Assembly (NCBI GenBank): GCA_029203145.1
Contig: CP119309.1
Coordinates: 2,443,001 to 2,507,000, forward strand
From: Candidatus Brevundimonas phytovorans
Lineage (GTDB): Bacteria > Pseudomonadota > Alphaproteobacteria > Caulobacterales > Caulobacteraceae
Direction: 5' to 3'
DNA length: 64,000 bases
In this document: positions 51,331 through 60,173 of the stretch, in pieces
Position numbering within the stretch: position 1 is the first letter of the stretch
Layout: every line of letters begins with the position of its first letter
Notes under the pieces: generated by a model
The model's input: the letters and a program-made list of their open reading frames with translations, nothing else
Databases searched by the model: none
Told to the model about the DNA's origin: nothing
Translations under genes and position numbers: made by a program

Positions 51331-51747
51331 ATGCCCGACTCCATCGACATCCAACTGAAGAAAGGCGTGCTGGGATTATGCGTGCTGGCCCTGCTGGCCC
51401 GCGACGACAGCTACGCCTACGAGATCGCCAGCCGCCTGTCCGACGCCATCGGCATGGGCGAGGGCACCATCTATCCGCTGATGCGCCGCATGCAGACGGA
51501 CGGCCTGGTCGAGACCTATCTGGTCGAATCATCCGCCGGTCCGTCGCGCAAGTATTACCGGTTGACCGCCGCCGGTCGCGCCGCCCTGGAAGGTCAGACC
51601 GCCGAGTGGCGGGCCTTCGCCCAGGCCGTCGACGCCCTGGTGGCGAACACCGCGCCGAACAGCGACGCCATAGCGGCGGGCGCCCCGGCTGAGCCGGCCG
51701 CCCTGACCGATCAATCCGCAGACGCTCAACGGGGAGCTGAACAATGA
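51331..51747 (+). CDS. PadR family transcriptional regulator
   Basis: A 138-residue regulator. The N-terminal winged helix of PadR is clear (about 9-85: LKKGVLGLCVLALLARDDSYAYEI, GEGTIYPLMRRMQTDGLVE, and SRKYYRLTAAGRAAL). A short C-terminal dimerisation helix and an Ala-rich tail follow. PadR proteins often repress neighbouring genes. It is coupled to the DUF1700 gene by an ATGA overlap (51744-51747) and starts at ATG 51331, with AAGGGA upstream. The repeats at 51263-51298 are candidate binding sites for autoregulation. Confidence 0.9.
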   Translation: MPDSIDIQLKKGVLGLCVLALLARDDSYAYEIASRLSDAIGMGEGTIYPLMRRMQTDGLVETYLVESSAGPSRKYYRLTAAGRAALEGQTAEWRAFAQAVDALVANTAPNSDAIAAGAPAEPAALTDQSADAQRGAEQ

Positions 51748-52316
51748 ACCGCGCCGAATTCCTGGCCCGCCTGCAACGCGGCCTGGTCGGACTGCCGACC
51801 ATCACGGCGAACGAAATCATCGCCGACTATGAAAGCCACTTCGCCGACGGGCTCGCCGCCGGCCGCACCGAGGCGCAGGTCGCCGAGGCCCTGGGCGATC
51901 CCGATCGTCTGGCCCGCGAACTCAAGGCCGAGGCCAGCGCCAAGCGTTGGGGGCAGGAACAGACCGCCTCCTCCGCCGCCGGGGCCATCTTCGGCATCCT
52001 GGGCCTGGGCGCCATCGACATCCTGATCCTGCTGCCCATAGCCTTGCCGGTGTTCGGCACGGTGCTGTCGATCCTGATCGGCGGGATCGCGGTCTTCGTG
52101 GCCGGCGGCTTCGTCCTGGTGGCCGGGCCCTTCATCGGCGTGCCGGGCGGCGGCCTGGCGGCGGCCCTGCTGGGCGTCGGCCTGATGGGTCTGGGCCTGT
52201 TCATGGGCGGCCTGATGGCCCTGCTGACCAAGTGGCTGATCGACGCCACCGTCTGGTACGCCCGCCTGCACTACCGCGTGGTCAAGCCCGCGCTCGAACC
52301 CCAATCGCAAGCCTGA
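51744..52316 (+). CDS. DUF1700 membrane protein
   Basis: A 190-residue protein of the DUF1700 family. The cytoplasmic N-terminal part (about 1-70) has the typical MNRAEFLARLQRGLVGLP start and the EALGDPDRLARELKAE stretch; the rest has three or four hydrophobic segments rich in Gly. The family is found beside PadR regulators and GIN-domain proteins in many bacteria, where the module is thought to act on the envelope. Here it starts in the padR stop and ends 24 bases before the DUF2807 gene. Confidence 0.88.
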   Translation: MNRAEFLARLQRGLVGLPTITANEIIADYESHFADGLAAGRTEAQVAEALGDPDRLARELKAEASAKRWGQEQTASSAAGAIFGILGLGAIDILILLPIALPVFGTVLSILIGGIAVFVAGGFVLVAGPFIGVPGGGLAAALLGVGLMGLGLFMGGLMALLTKWLIDATVWYARLHYRVVKPALEPQSQA

Positions 52317-52340
52317 GCCGGTTCTGAGGGAGGAACTGAC

Positions 52341-53120
52341 ATGATCCGCAATCTACTCATCATCTCCGGCGCCGGCCTGATCCTGGCCATCGTCGGCATC
52401 GGCGGCGCCTTCGCCGTCGGGGGCCGCGACCTGGCCCGCCACGACTGGACCTGGGTCGTCACCGACGACGACGCCGGCGACGACAGCTTCAAGATCGAGC
52501 GCGGCGCCGTCTCGCCTGACGTGACCCGCACCCTGGCCTGGACCGGCGACCAGCGCCTGGCCATCGATCTGCCCGCCGACGTCACCTATGATCAGGACGC
52601 CGCCTCGCCCGGCATCACCATCTCCGGCCCCAAGAGCGCCGTTGACCGCGTCCGTTTCGTCAATGGTCGCCTGACCATGGACGACGCCCCCAAGGGCGAC
52701 CGCAGCTATATCCGCTGGACCGGCACGGGCATCCACGGCTGGAGCGAGACCGAAGCGCTGAAGATCACCATCAGGGCGCCCTCGGTGAAGGCTTTCGACC
52801 TGTCCGGTCCCGCCGACCTGACGATCCGCGCCTATGACCAGCCGACCCTGGACCTGACCCTGAGCGGCTCCTCGGACATCACGGCCCAGGGCAAGACGGA
52901 GGCCGTGACCGTGGACATCTCGGGCGCCGGCAGCGCCGACCTGGAAGACCTGTTCGTCACCGACGCCAAACTGCGCGTCAGCGGCAGCGGCGACGCCGAA
53001 GTCGGCCCCACCGGCAAGGTCGAGATCGACGTCTCGGGCAGCGGCTCGGTCCGCCTGACCCGCCGCCCGGCCCAGCTGCGTCAGGACATCAGCGGCTCGG
53101 GCGACGTCACCCAGGACTGA
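52341..53120 (+). CDS. DUF2807/GIN-domain envelope protein
   Basis: A 259-residue protein with one N-terminal hydrophobic segment (about 5-26, a signal anchor), followed by an exported beta-rich domain. The late part repeats short blocks such as LSGSSDITAQG, ISGAGSADLEDL, VSGSGDAEVGP and VSGSGSVRLT, the beta-solenoid pattern of DUF2807 (putative auto-transporter adhesin, head GIN domain). The role is not established; a surface or periplasmic stress function is inferred from the PadR-DUF1700 neighbours. GGAGGAACTGAC precedes ATG 52341. It is the last gene of the operon. Confidence 0.85.
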   Translation: MIRNLLIISGAGLILAIVGIGGAFAVGGRDLARHDWTWVVTDDDAGDDSFKIERGAVSPDVTRTLAWTGDQRLAIDLPADVTYDQDAASPGITISGPKSAVDRVRFVNGRLTMDDAPKGDRSYIRWTGTGIHGWSETEALKITIRAPSVKAFDLSGPADLTIRAYDQPTLDLTLSGSSDITAQGKTEAVTVDISGAGSADLEDLFVTDAKLRVSGSGDAEVGPTGKVEIDVSGSGSVRLTRRPAQLRQDISGSGDVTQD

Positions 53121-53130
53121 TGACCGCCTT

Positions 53131-53367
53131 CCCTCTCCCGGTGGGAGAGGGATTGAGCGCACGAGAGCGTCAGCGATCGTTCTTGCGCGAAAGGGTGAGG
53201 GTTGGACCGATCCGTCGGCGCAAGCCGCCGCATGGACAGTCCGCTACGGCCTTCGGCCGACTTCAACCGGGAACCCTCACCCTTTGGCTGCTACGCGCCG
53301 CCCTCCGGGTCGCCTGCTCCAATCGCTCTCCTCCTGGAGGCTCAAGCCCTCTCCCACCGGGAGAGGG
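53131..53367. repeat. intergenic inverted-repeat block
   Basis: Two palindromes, CCCTCTCCC-ggt-GGGAGAGGG (53131-53151) and CCCTCTCCC-acc-GGGAGAGGG (53347-53367), enclose a second inverted pair, AAAGGGTGAGGGTT (53190-53203) and AACCCTCACCCTTT (53272-53285). Nearly the whole 298-base gap between the DUF2807 and tldD genes is made of this element. I see no gene within it. Confidence 0.75.
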
Positions 53368-53373
53368 TTTTTT
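53347..53373 (+). terminator. repeat-derived intrinsic terminator
   Basis: The right palindrome of the repeat block (9-base stem, 3-base loop) is followed at once by TTTTTT (53368-53373) on the plus strand, a good intrinsic terminator for the padR-DUF1700-DUF2807 operon. The tldD start is 45 bases further on. Confidence 0.7.
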
Positions 53374-53418
53374 GCTGCCCCCGTGACGCCGGCCCCCGCA
53401 GCCCCTATCTAGCCTTGC

Positions 53419-54849
53419 ATGACCGCAGCCGCTTCCCCCTCCCCCATCCTCGACGCCGCGGGCGTGGCCCCTGACGAGGCCCTGTCCATCCTGCAGACGG
53501 CCCTGGCCGGCGCCGACGACGGCGAACTGTTTCTGGAAAAGACCGAGAGCGAATCGCTCGTCTTTGACGACGGGCGGCTGAAGGGCGCCTCCTATGACGC
53601 CGTCGAGGGCTTCGGCCTGCGGGTCGTGGCGGGCGAGACCGCCGGCTACGCCCACGCCAACGAGATTTCCGCCGCCGCCATCCGCCGCGCCGCCGACAGC
53701 GCGTCCCTGGCCAAGCGCGGCTATTCCGGCCACTCGGCCGAGGCCCCGCGCGCCACCAATCAGAAGCTCTATGACGAGGTCGATCCCCTCGCCTCGCCCA
53801 GCTTCTCGGACAAGATCGAACTGCTGTCGGAAATCGACGCCTGGGCCCGCGCCCGCGACCCGCGCGTGGTCCAGGTCTCGGCCTCCATCACCGGCGAGCG
53901 CCGCGCCATCGAGATCCTGCGCGCCGACGGTCGGCTGCTCAGCGACGTGCGCCCCCTGGTCCGGCTGAACGTCTCGGTTACGGTCGAGCGCGACGGCAAG
54001 CGCGAGAGCGCCTCGTCCGGCGCCGGCGGCCGCGCCGGCTTCGAGGCCTGGATCGCCCCCGACCGCTGGCAGGGCCAGATCGACGAGGCCTTACGGCAAG
54101 CCCTAGTCAATCTGGACGCCATCGACTGCCCGGCGGGCGAGATGGACGTGGTGCTCGGCGCCGGCTGGCCCGGCGTCCTGCTGCACGAGGCCATCGGCCA
54201 CGGCTTCGAGGGCGACTTCCACAGGAAGGGCTCCTCGGTCTTCAGCGGCAAGATGGGCCAGCGCGTGGCCGCTCCCGGCGTGACCATCGTCGACGACGGC
54301 TCCATCGCCGGGCGTCGCGGCTCACTGTCCTTCGACGACGAAGGCACCCCGACCTCACGCACCGTCCTGATCGAGGACGGCATCATGGTCGGCCTGATGC
54401 ACGACCGCCTGAGCGCGCGTCAGCTGGGCGCGAAAGCCACCGGCAACGGGCGCCGCCAGTCCTTCGCCCACATGCCCATGCCCCGCATGACCAACACCTT
54501 CATGGAGGCCGGCCAGGACAAGTTCGAGGACATGATCGCCTCGACCAAGCGCGGCCTCTACGCCGCCAACTTCGGCGGCGGTCAGGTGGACATCACCAAC
54601 GGCAAGTTCGTCTTCCAGTGCACCGAGGCCTATCTGATCGAGGACGGCAAGATCACCGCCCCGGTGCGCGGCGCCACCCTGATCGGCGACGGGGCCACGG
54701 CCCTGACCCATATCCAGATGGTCGGCGACGACTTCGCCTTCGACCCCGGCGTCGGCGTCTGCGGCAAGGCTGGTCAGGGCGTCCCCGTCGGCATCGGCCA
54801 GCCCAGCCTCAAGATGGGCGGACTGACCGTGGGCGGCACAGCGGTCTAG
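53419..54849 (+). CDS. tldD: TldD family metalloprotease
   Basis: A 476-residue protein of the TldD/PmbA (U62) family. TldD and TldE/PmbA together form a zinc protease that cleaves unfolded peptides such as the microcin B17 leader and CcdA. The zinc motif HEAIGH at 256-261 is followed by the GFEGDF stretch, and the C-terminal GVCGKAGQGVPVGIGQPSLKM segment is typical. No pmbA partner lies in this window. The stop shares CTAG with the convergent TraB/GumN gene. The start ATG 53419 follows the repeat block directly. Confidence 0.94.
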   Translation: MTAAASPSPILDAAGVAPDEALSILQTALAGADDGELFLEKTESESLVFDDGRLKGASYDAVEGFGLRVVAGETAGYAHANEISAAAIRRAADSASLAKRGYSGHSAEAPRATNQKLYDEVDPLASPSFSDKIELLSEIDAWARARDPRVVQVSASITGERRAIEILRADGRLLSDVRPLVRLNVSVTVERDGKRESASSGAGGRAGFEAWIAPDRWQGQIDEALRQALVNLDAIDCPAGEMDVVLGAGWPGVLLHEAIGHGFEGDFHRKGSSVFSGKMGQRVAAPGVTIVDDGSIAGRRGSLSFDDEGTPTSRTVLIEDGIMVGLMHDRLSARQLGAKATGNGRRQSFAHMPMPRMTNTFMEAGQDKFEDMIASTKRGLYAANFGGGQVDITNGKFVFQCTEAYLIEDGKITAPVRGATLIGDGATALTHIQMVGDDFAFDPGVGVCGKAGQGVPVGIGQPSLKMGGLTVGGTAV

Positions 54850-55823
54850 GGAGCCGCGACCTCGACCGGCGCAGTCTTCCACGCCGGCCCTTCGATCTCA
54901 TAGCCCTGGGCCGCCAGGGTATCGAGCACGCCGCCCGGTTCGGCCAGGACGCGCAGTTGGGCCACGGCCATGGTCACGCCCGGCTCGCCCAACGCCGTCT
55001 GGATCGCCTCGGCCCATTGGCGACGCAACAGGGGCGCGATCTCGGGATCGCCCCAGGGCCAGCACAGGCCCAGCGCCTGTTCCAGCGGCTGGGCCATGAC
55101 CTCGGGCACACGACGGGCGCGCCAGTCGTTGATGCGGGCGGCGGCGCCTTCCGGCCCGGCCTCGGCGGCGGCCAGGGCGCGCTCCAGACAGGTCGCATAG
55201 GTCGCGGGCGGGGCGGTGATCAGGCTGTCGACGATCTCGTCGCCGCGCACGGTCCCCACCGGGCGCACCGGAATGCGGGCCTCGCGCGCGACCTTCTTGA
55301 TCACATCGGTGGCGTTGCGGGTGCGGCCCCGCTCATAGCCGGCCTTGTCGCTCATCAGATCCATGCTCAGGATCATCAGGCTGTTGGTGCGCCAGCTGTC
55401 GTTTCTCTGATCCGCCATCACCGTCTCCAGCCGCGCCTGGACCTCGGGCGACAGATAGTCGGCGGTCGTCGTCCCCTTGGGCAGGGTCGCTACGGTGCGG
55501 ATGCGCCAGATCAGCCGCAGGACATCCGCGACCGAGGCGCGGCCCTCCTGCGGGAAGAGGATGCGCTGAGCGCGCCGCGTCGCCGCCTCCAGGGCCTCGG
55601 GACGCCATTCGACGTCGCGCGGCACCCCGCTGACTGCGCCGACCAGGATCAGGCTGCTGTCGCCGCGCGTCACCTGCCAGATGGGCGCCTCGGTGCGGCG
55701 TGCGCTGACGATGACCTCGTCCACCGTGGTCACGGGCTGGGTCACGTTGTCCTGAGCCCGCGCGGGCATGCCCAGCGACAATCCAAGAACAACTGTTGAT
55801 ATAACAAGGATACGATTAAACAT
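54846..55823 (-). CDS. secreted TraB/GumN family protein with TonB-box-like motif
   Basis: A 325-residue protein of the TraB/GumN family (a Tiki-like fold, with proposed protease or metal-binding role). Residues 1-23 are a signal peptide (ending ARAQ). The mature N-terminus carries DEVIVSARR at 35-43, which looks like the TonB box of outer-membrane receptors. The domain follows, starting at the APIWQVTRGDSSLILVGAV stretch; the usual conserved Gly-Thr-x-H is replaced here by VGAVSG, so the metal site may be altered. I chose ATG 55823 because the signal peptide begins there. It is divergent from the TonB-dependent receptor at 55973. Confidence 0.8.
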   Translation of the reverse strand: MFNRILVISTVVLGLSLGMPARAQDNVTQPVTTVDEVIVSARRTEAPIWQVTRGDSSLILVGAVSGVPRDVEWRPEALEAATRRAQRILFPQEGRASVADVLRLIWRIRTVATLPKGTTTADYLSPEVQARLETVMADQRNDSWRTNSLMILSMDLMSDKAGYERGRTRNATDVIKKVAREARIPVRPVGTVRGDEIVDSLITAPPATYATCLERALAAAEAGPEGAAARINDWRARRVPEVMAQPLEQALGLCWPWGDPEIAPLLRRQWAEAIQTALGEPGVTMAVAQLRVLAEPGGVLDTLAAQGYEIEGPAWKTAPVEVAAP

Positions 55824-55972
55824 GACGCACGACGTAACAGTATCTAACGAGACTGTAATCTGACTAATCCGTAATGCTGTCCGCGATTTAATCCACCTGT
55901 CCGGCTTGTAACTGGAGACTTGGGCTCGCCGCCGCCAAACCTCTGCCCACGACCGAGGGAGAGGACGACGAC

Positions 55973-58021
55973 ATGACCCAGACCAAGACCATTCTGCTGG
56001 CCACCACCGCCGCACTGGCGTTCGCCGCCGCCGCGCCGGCTTTCGCCGAGACCGCGCCGACGGCCCCGCGCCAGACCGCCCAGGCCGGCGATCAAGGGGT
56101 CCTGGTCTTCACGCCCGACTTCTTCCAGGACGCCCGCCCGAATACGGCCCTGGACATGGTCAATCGCGTGCCGGGCTTCTCGGTCAACGACGGCGACGGC
56201 GCCCGCGGGTTTGAAGGCGCGGTCGGCAACATCCTGATCAACGGCTCGCGTCCAGCCTCCAAGAACGACACCGGCTCCAACGTCCTGGGCCGCACCATCG
56301 CCAGCCAGGTCGAGCGCATCGAACTGGTCCGCGGCGGCGCGCCGGGCATCGACATGCAGGGCTATTCGGTCGTCGCCAACGTCATCCTGAAGACCACCTC
56401 CAGCCGCGAACACGTGCTGACCGCCAACGCCAGCCTGTTCGAAGGCGGCCAGGACCTGTTCGGCGGTTCCTATCAGTTCACGGCGCGCGAGGGCGATCGG
56501 ACCTGGGGCGTGACCCTGAGCGACGGCATCTCCTCCAGCGATTCCAACGGCGCCGGCCCGGTCCTGCGCGTCGACGCCAATGGGAACGTCCTTCGCGACG
56601 AGCAATATTACAACGACGGCTACGGTGGCGGCAACGCGATCCGCGGCAACTTCTCCACCCCGCTCATGGGCGGCAAGATCGATCTGACGGCGCGCTACGG
56701 CATCAATGATTGGCACAACATCAGCCTGCAGACCGCGCCCGACGTCCTGCGCGAAAACCTCTATGACGAAGACGGTCACAGCGGCGAGTTTGGCGTCGTC
56801 TACACGCGCCCCCTGTCCGAAAAACTGAAGCTGGAAACCCGCTTCATCCATGAGTTCGGCGACTTCGACAGTGTTTCAACCTCGCGTACCCGCCTTGGCG
56901 CGGTGGACAGCCCGGAGCAGTTGTTCAACGCCGACGGAAACTCGTCGGAGACTATCCTGCGCGCCCTGGTCCGCTATGAACGCTCGCCGTCGATGGATTT
57001 CGAGGGCGGCGGCGAGATCGCCTACAACATGCTGGAGGTCCAGCAGGCCTATACGGTCGGCGGCGTCGACGTCCCCCTGCCCTCGGCCTCGGTGACGGTC
57101 GAGGAGACGCGCGGCGAACTGTTCGGCAAGGCCACCTGGCGCATCAATCCCAAGTGGACGCTGGAAAGCGGCCTGCGCCTGGAATCCTCGACCATCAGCC
57201 AGTCGGGCGACGCCTCGCAGGAAAAGAGCTTCTTCTTCGCCAAGCCCCGCGTCCTGGCCACCTGGACCCCCATGGCCAACAGCCAGGTGCGTCTGCGCTT
57301 TGAACGCACCGTCGGCCAGCTGGACTTCGGAGACTTCGCCGCCTCGGCCGAGTTCGCTGACGAGAACGTCTTCGGGGGCAATGTGAACCTGTCGCCGGAA
57401 TCGCGCTGGGTCAGCGAACTGACCATCGAGAAGCGCTTCTGGGGCGAGGGCATCATCAGCCTGGGCCTGCGCCACGACGAGATCACGGACGTCATCGACG
57501 TGATCCCGCTGGACGGCGGCCTGGCGGCGGTCGGCAATATCGGCGACGGCAGCCTGGACCAGTTGGCTGTCAACCTGACCATCCCCACCGACAAGCTGGG
57601 TGTCTCGGGCGGCAAGTTCGGCTTCCGCAACACCTGGAACAAGACCGAAGTCACCGATCCGACCACGGGCGAGACGCGTCCCATCTCGAACGTCCGCGCC
57701 TCCCAGGCCGTTGTCAGCTTTGAGCAGGACATCACCGCCTGGAAGCTGCAATGGGGCGCCGCCTGGATCCCGCTGCTGGGCCAGAGAGGCTATCAGCCGG
57801 ATCAGGTCTCGGGCTGGCGCGGCACGGACTATTACGAGCTGTGGGCCGAGTACAAGCCGACCCCGACCCTGTCGATCCGCGGTCAGGTCAACATCTGGAA
57901 CGACTTCGACGTCACCCGCACCGTCTTTGCCGACCGCGACACCCGGCCGGTCGAGTTCGTGGAGACCCGCCTGATCGACCCCCGCACCTTCTGGCAGGTC
58001 CGCGTGCGCAAGACCTTCTAG
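55973..58021 (+). CDS. TonB-dependent outer-membrane receptor
   Basis: A 682-residue outer-membrane receptor. Residues 1-26 are a signal peptide (ending AFAE). A TonB box-like QGVLVFTP lies at about 41-48. The plug domain carries NTALDMVNRVPGFSV and ILINGSRPASK and ends near IELVRGGAPGIDMQGYSVVANVI (about 120-145). The rest is a beta barrel that ends with RVRKTF, the terminal Phe of outer-membrane proteins. The plug resembles receptors of the Caulobacterales that carry FFxxARPxTAxDMVxRxPGF. The ligand is unknown. GAGGGAGAGGACGAC lies just upstream of ATG 55973. The gene ends with a clear hairpin at 58104. Confidence 0.93.
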   Translation: MTQTKTILLATTAALAFAAAAPAFAETAPTAPRQTAQAGDQGVLVFTPDFFQDARPNTALDMVNRVPGFSVNDGDGARGFEGAVGNILINGSRPASKNDTGSNVLGRTIASQVERIELVRGGAPGIDMQGYSVVANVILKTTSSREHVLTANASLFEGGQDLFGGSYQFTAREGDRTWGVTLSDGISSSDSNGAGPVLRVDANGNVLRDEQYYNDGYGGGNAIRGNFSTPLMGGKIDLTARYGINDWHNISLQTAPDVLRENLYDEDGHSGEFGVVYTRPLSEKLKLETRFIHEFGDFDSVSTSRTRLGAVDSPEQLFNADGNSSETILRALVRYERSPSMDFEGGGEIAYNMLEVQQAYTVGGVDVPLPSASVTVEETRGELFGKATWRINPKWTLESGLRLESSTISQSGDASQEKSFFFAKPRVLATWTPMANSQVRLRFERTVGQLDFGDFAASAEFADENVFGGNVNLSPESRWVSELTIEKRFWGEGIISLGLRHDEITDVIDVIPLDGGLAAVGNIGDGSLDQLAVNLTIPTDKLGVSGGKFGFRNTWNKTEVTDPTTGETRPISNVRASQAVVSFEQDITAWKLQWGAAWIPLLGQRGYQPDQVSGWRGTDYYELWAEYKPTPTLSIRGQVNIWNDFDVTRTVFADRDTRPVEFVETRLIDPRTFWQVRVRKTF

Positions 58022-58103
58022 AGCTTCAACAGCAAGAACCCGCGCCCTTCCGTCCCCCCAATGACGTCGGAAGGGACAGCGCGGGCCTCCCCGACCAACT
58101 GAA

Positions 58104-58140
58104 AAGGGCGGCGCCTCCTGCGAGACGCCGCCCTTCTTCT
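58104..58140. terminator. bidirectional intrinsic terminator
   Basis: AAGGGCGGCG (58104-58113) pairs with CGCCGCCCTT (58126-58135) around a 12-base loop. The plus strand continues CTTCTTCT and the minus strand has TTTT, so it can end transcription of both the TonB receptor and the convergent peptide transporter. A second inverted pair, CCCTTCCG with CGGAAGGG, lies just upstream at about 58045-58077. Confidence 0.8.
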
Positions 58141-58163
58141 TTGGCTCAAAGGCTGTCAGGCGA

Positions 58164-59945
58164 TCAGTGGACGCCCGCCATGCCCTTCTTCAGCAGCGGC
58201 GACAGCACCAGCAGCACCACGCCGACGACGACGCCGGTCCAGCCGATGGTGCCGAAGATCGAACCATAGGTCTGCAGCGCCAGCTCGGGGCTGGTGACGA
58301 CGCCTGCGACTGTGTCGGTCGAGGTCGCCTGGGCGATGAAGCCGGCGGCGATGTGGGCCACCGAGCTGGACAGGAACCAGACGCCCATCATCAGACCCAC
58401 GACGCGATCCACCGACAGCTTGGTGATCATCGACAGGCCCACCGGCGACAGGCAGAGCTCGCCCAGCGTGTGCAGGAAGTAGGTCAGGAACAGGAACAGC
58501 AGCGGCACGCGGAAGTCCAGGTTGGCCTGGGTCGCCGAGGCCCAGGTCAGCAGCAGGAAGCCGGCGCCGACCAGAACCAGGGCGAAGGAGAACTTGACCG
58601 GGGTCGAGGGCTCCAGGTTGCGCTTGCCCAGCCAGACCCACAGGGCGGCGATGATCGGGCCGCCGATGACGATGATGCCCGGGTTGAACATCTGGGTCAT
58701 GGGCGCATTGAACCACGACGGCATGGCCGTGGACTGATCCGCAAACAGGGTCAGCGACGAGCCGGCCTGTTCGAACAGGGCCCAGAACAGGACCGAGAAG
58801 AAGATCAGGGTCAGGGCGACCAGCATCCGCGAGCGCTCGGTGCCGCGCAGCTTGAACAGGACATAGCCGACCACGGAGGCGAAGATGACGCCGGCGAGCC
58901 AGGGCAGGGCCGTCTCGATGATGTGGTGACGCTGCATCAGCAGCCAGACCGGGAAGACCGTGACCAGGCCGCCGATCCAGAAGATGGCCTCGAACGGCAG
59001 GCCGAAGACCTTGCGGGTCTTGAGCATTTCCGGCTGCGGCGGGCCGCCGCGGCCTTCCAGCCAGCTCTGGCCGAGGATGAAGGTGATCAGACCCAGGGTC
59101 ATGCCGATGCCGGCCAGACCGAAGCCGTAGGCCCAGCCATACTTGATGCCGAGGTAGGAACAGGCCGCCGTGGCCAGAACCGAACCCAGGTTGATGCCGA
59201 CGTAGAAGATGGTGAAGCCGCCGTCGCGACGGGGATCGTTTTCTTCGTACAGGGCGCCGACGACCGTGGAGATATTGGCCTTCAGGAAGCCCACGCCGAC
59301 GATGATCAGCGACAGGGCGAAGAAGAGGACCGGCTCGCCAAAGCCGAGGTCCCGCACGGTTTCCAGCTTGTAGCCGTCCGTGGCGGTGAAGGCCGGGAAG
59401 CCGCCCGCCGCCGGAGCCACGGCCGGGGCCGCCGCATCCGCCGCCATCGCCGCCGCCGGCTCGGCGCCGACCTTGGAAATGCCTTCAGGCGAGATGGTGA
59501 TCTGGGTCCGCTCGTCGCCGTTGACGGCGAAGATGGTGCGGTTCTGATCGCGGCCCTCGACCTGAAGTTCATAGGTGGTGGCGCCGATGGTCAGGTTTTC
59601 ACGCCCGCCCGTGCCCTCGAAGGCCATCATGAAGTGACCGGCGACCAGCAGGACGGCGCCGATGATGACCGCCTTGCGCGAGCCCAGATACTTGTCGGCG
59701 ATCATGCCGCCGACAACCGGCATCAGATAGACCAGGGCCGCATAGGCGGCGTAGATGCCTTGCGCCTCTTTCGGACCGAACAGGAAGTGCTGGGTCAGGT
59801 AGAGGACCAGCAGGGCCCGCATGCCGTAGTAGGAAAAGCGTTCCCACATCTCTGTAAGGAACAGGACCACCAGCCCCCGCGGGTGTCCCAGAAACGTCTT
59901 GCGAGGCGCCGCCGACAGCGCGCCCCCCCCATCCGTCGTGCTCAA
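58164..59945 (-). CDS. POT family peptide:H+ symporter
   Basis: A 593-residue proton-dependent oligopeptide transporter of the major facilitator superfamily. The family signature EMWERFSYYGMRALLVLYL lies at 32-50, the second signature FTIFYVGINLGSVLATA near 243-259, and FFSVLFWALFEQAGSSLTLFADQ near 385-405. Compared with a usual POT protein there is a roughly 94-residue insertion between the third and fourth helices (about 111-204), with an Ala-rich stretch. The start is TTG 59945, with GGGAG 7 bases upstream. It is probably used to take up peptides released by the exported peptidases. Confidence 0.92.
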   Translation of the reverse strand: MSTTDGGGALSAAPRKTFLGHPRGLVVLFLTEMWERFSYYGMRALLVLYLTQHFLFGPKEAQGIYAAYAALVYLMPVVGGMIADKYLGSRKAVIIGAVLLVAGHFMMAFEGTGGRENLTIGATTYELQVEGRDQNRTIFAVNGDERTQITISPEGISKVGAEPAAAMAADAAAPAVAPAAGGFPAFTATDGYKLETVRDLGFGEPVLFFALSLIIVGVGFLKANISTVVGALYEENDPRRDGGFTIFYVGINLGSVLATAACSYLGIKYGWAYGFGLAGIGMTLGLITFILGQSWLEGRGGPPQPEMLKTRKVFGLPFEAIFWIGGLVTVFPVWLLMQRHHIIETALPWLAGVIFASVVGYVLFKLRGTERSRMLVALTLIFFSVLFWALFEQAGSSLTLFADQSTAMPSWFNAPMTQMFNPGIIVIGGPIIAALWVWLGKRNLEPSTPVKFSFALVLVGAGFLLLTWASATQANLDFRVPLLFLFLTYFLHTLGELCLSPVGLSMITKLSVDRVVGLMMGVWFLSSSVAHIAAGFIAQATSTDTVAGVVTSPELALQTYGSIFGTIGWTGVVVGVVLLVLSPLLKKGMAGVH

Positions 59946-60173
59946 CGGCGTTCTCCCAAATGCTGCGCCCTGACTGGCGCATTAAGGCCGCAGAAACAGC
60001 ACGGCGAGGCCATGCGGACAAGCGTTAACGCCGCGACTCGTCACCGCAATGACGCATTTTACATCTCAGCCCTTACGCCTGTGGGTTGTTTTTTCGACAA
60101 AAGCCCCGCTTCGCGCAACCTGAAGCTAGACCATGCCGTTACCCTGTTGAGTTCAAAAAGAGGTCTGACGCGC

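Noticed and set aside
55840..55890. possible Pho box in the TraB/GumN-TonB receptor gap
   Set aside because: CTGTAAT and CCGTAAT occur about 18 bases apart, but Pho boxes need 7-base repeats 11 bases apart with CTGTCAT, so the match is too weak.
58167..60173. 669 codons open on the plus strand upstream of the GNAT-like gene
   Set aside because: This stretch is antisense to the POT transporter, which has clear family motifs. The open frame is a by-product of GC-rich codon bias; the protein it would give is His/Gln/Arg/Asp-rich with no domain.
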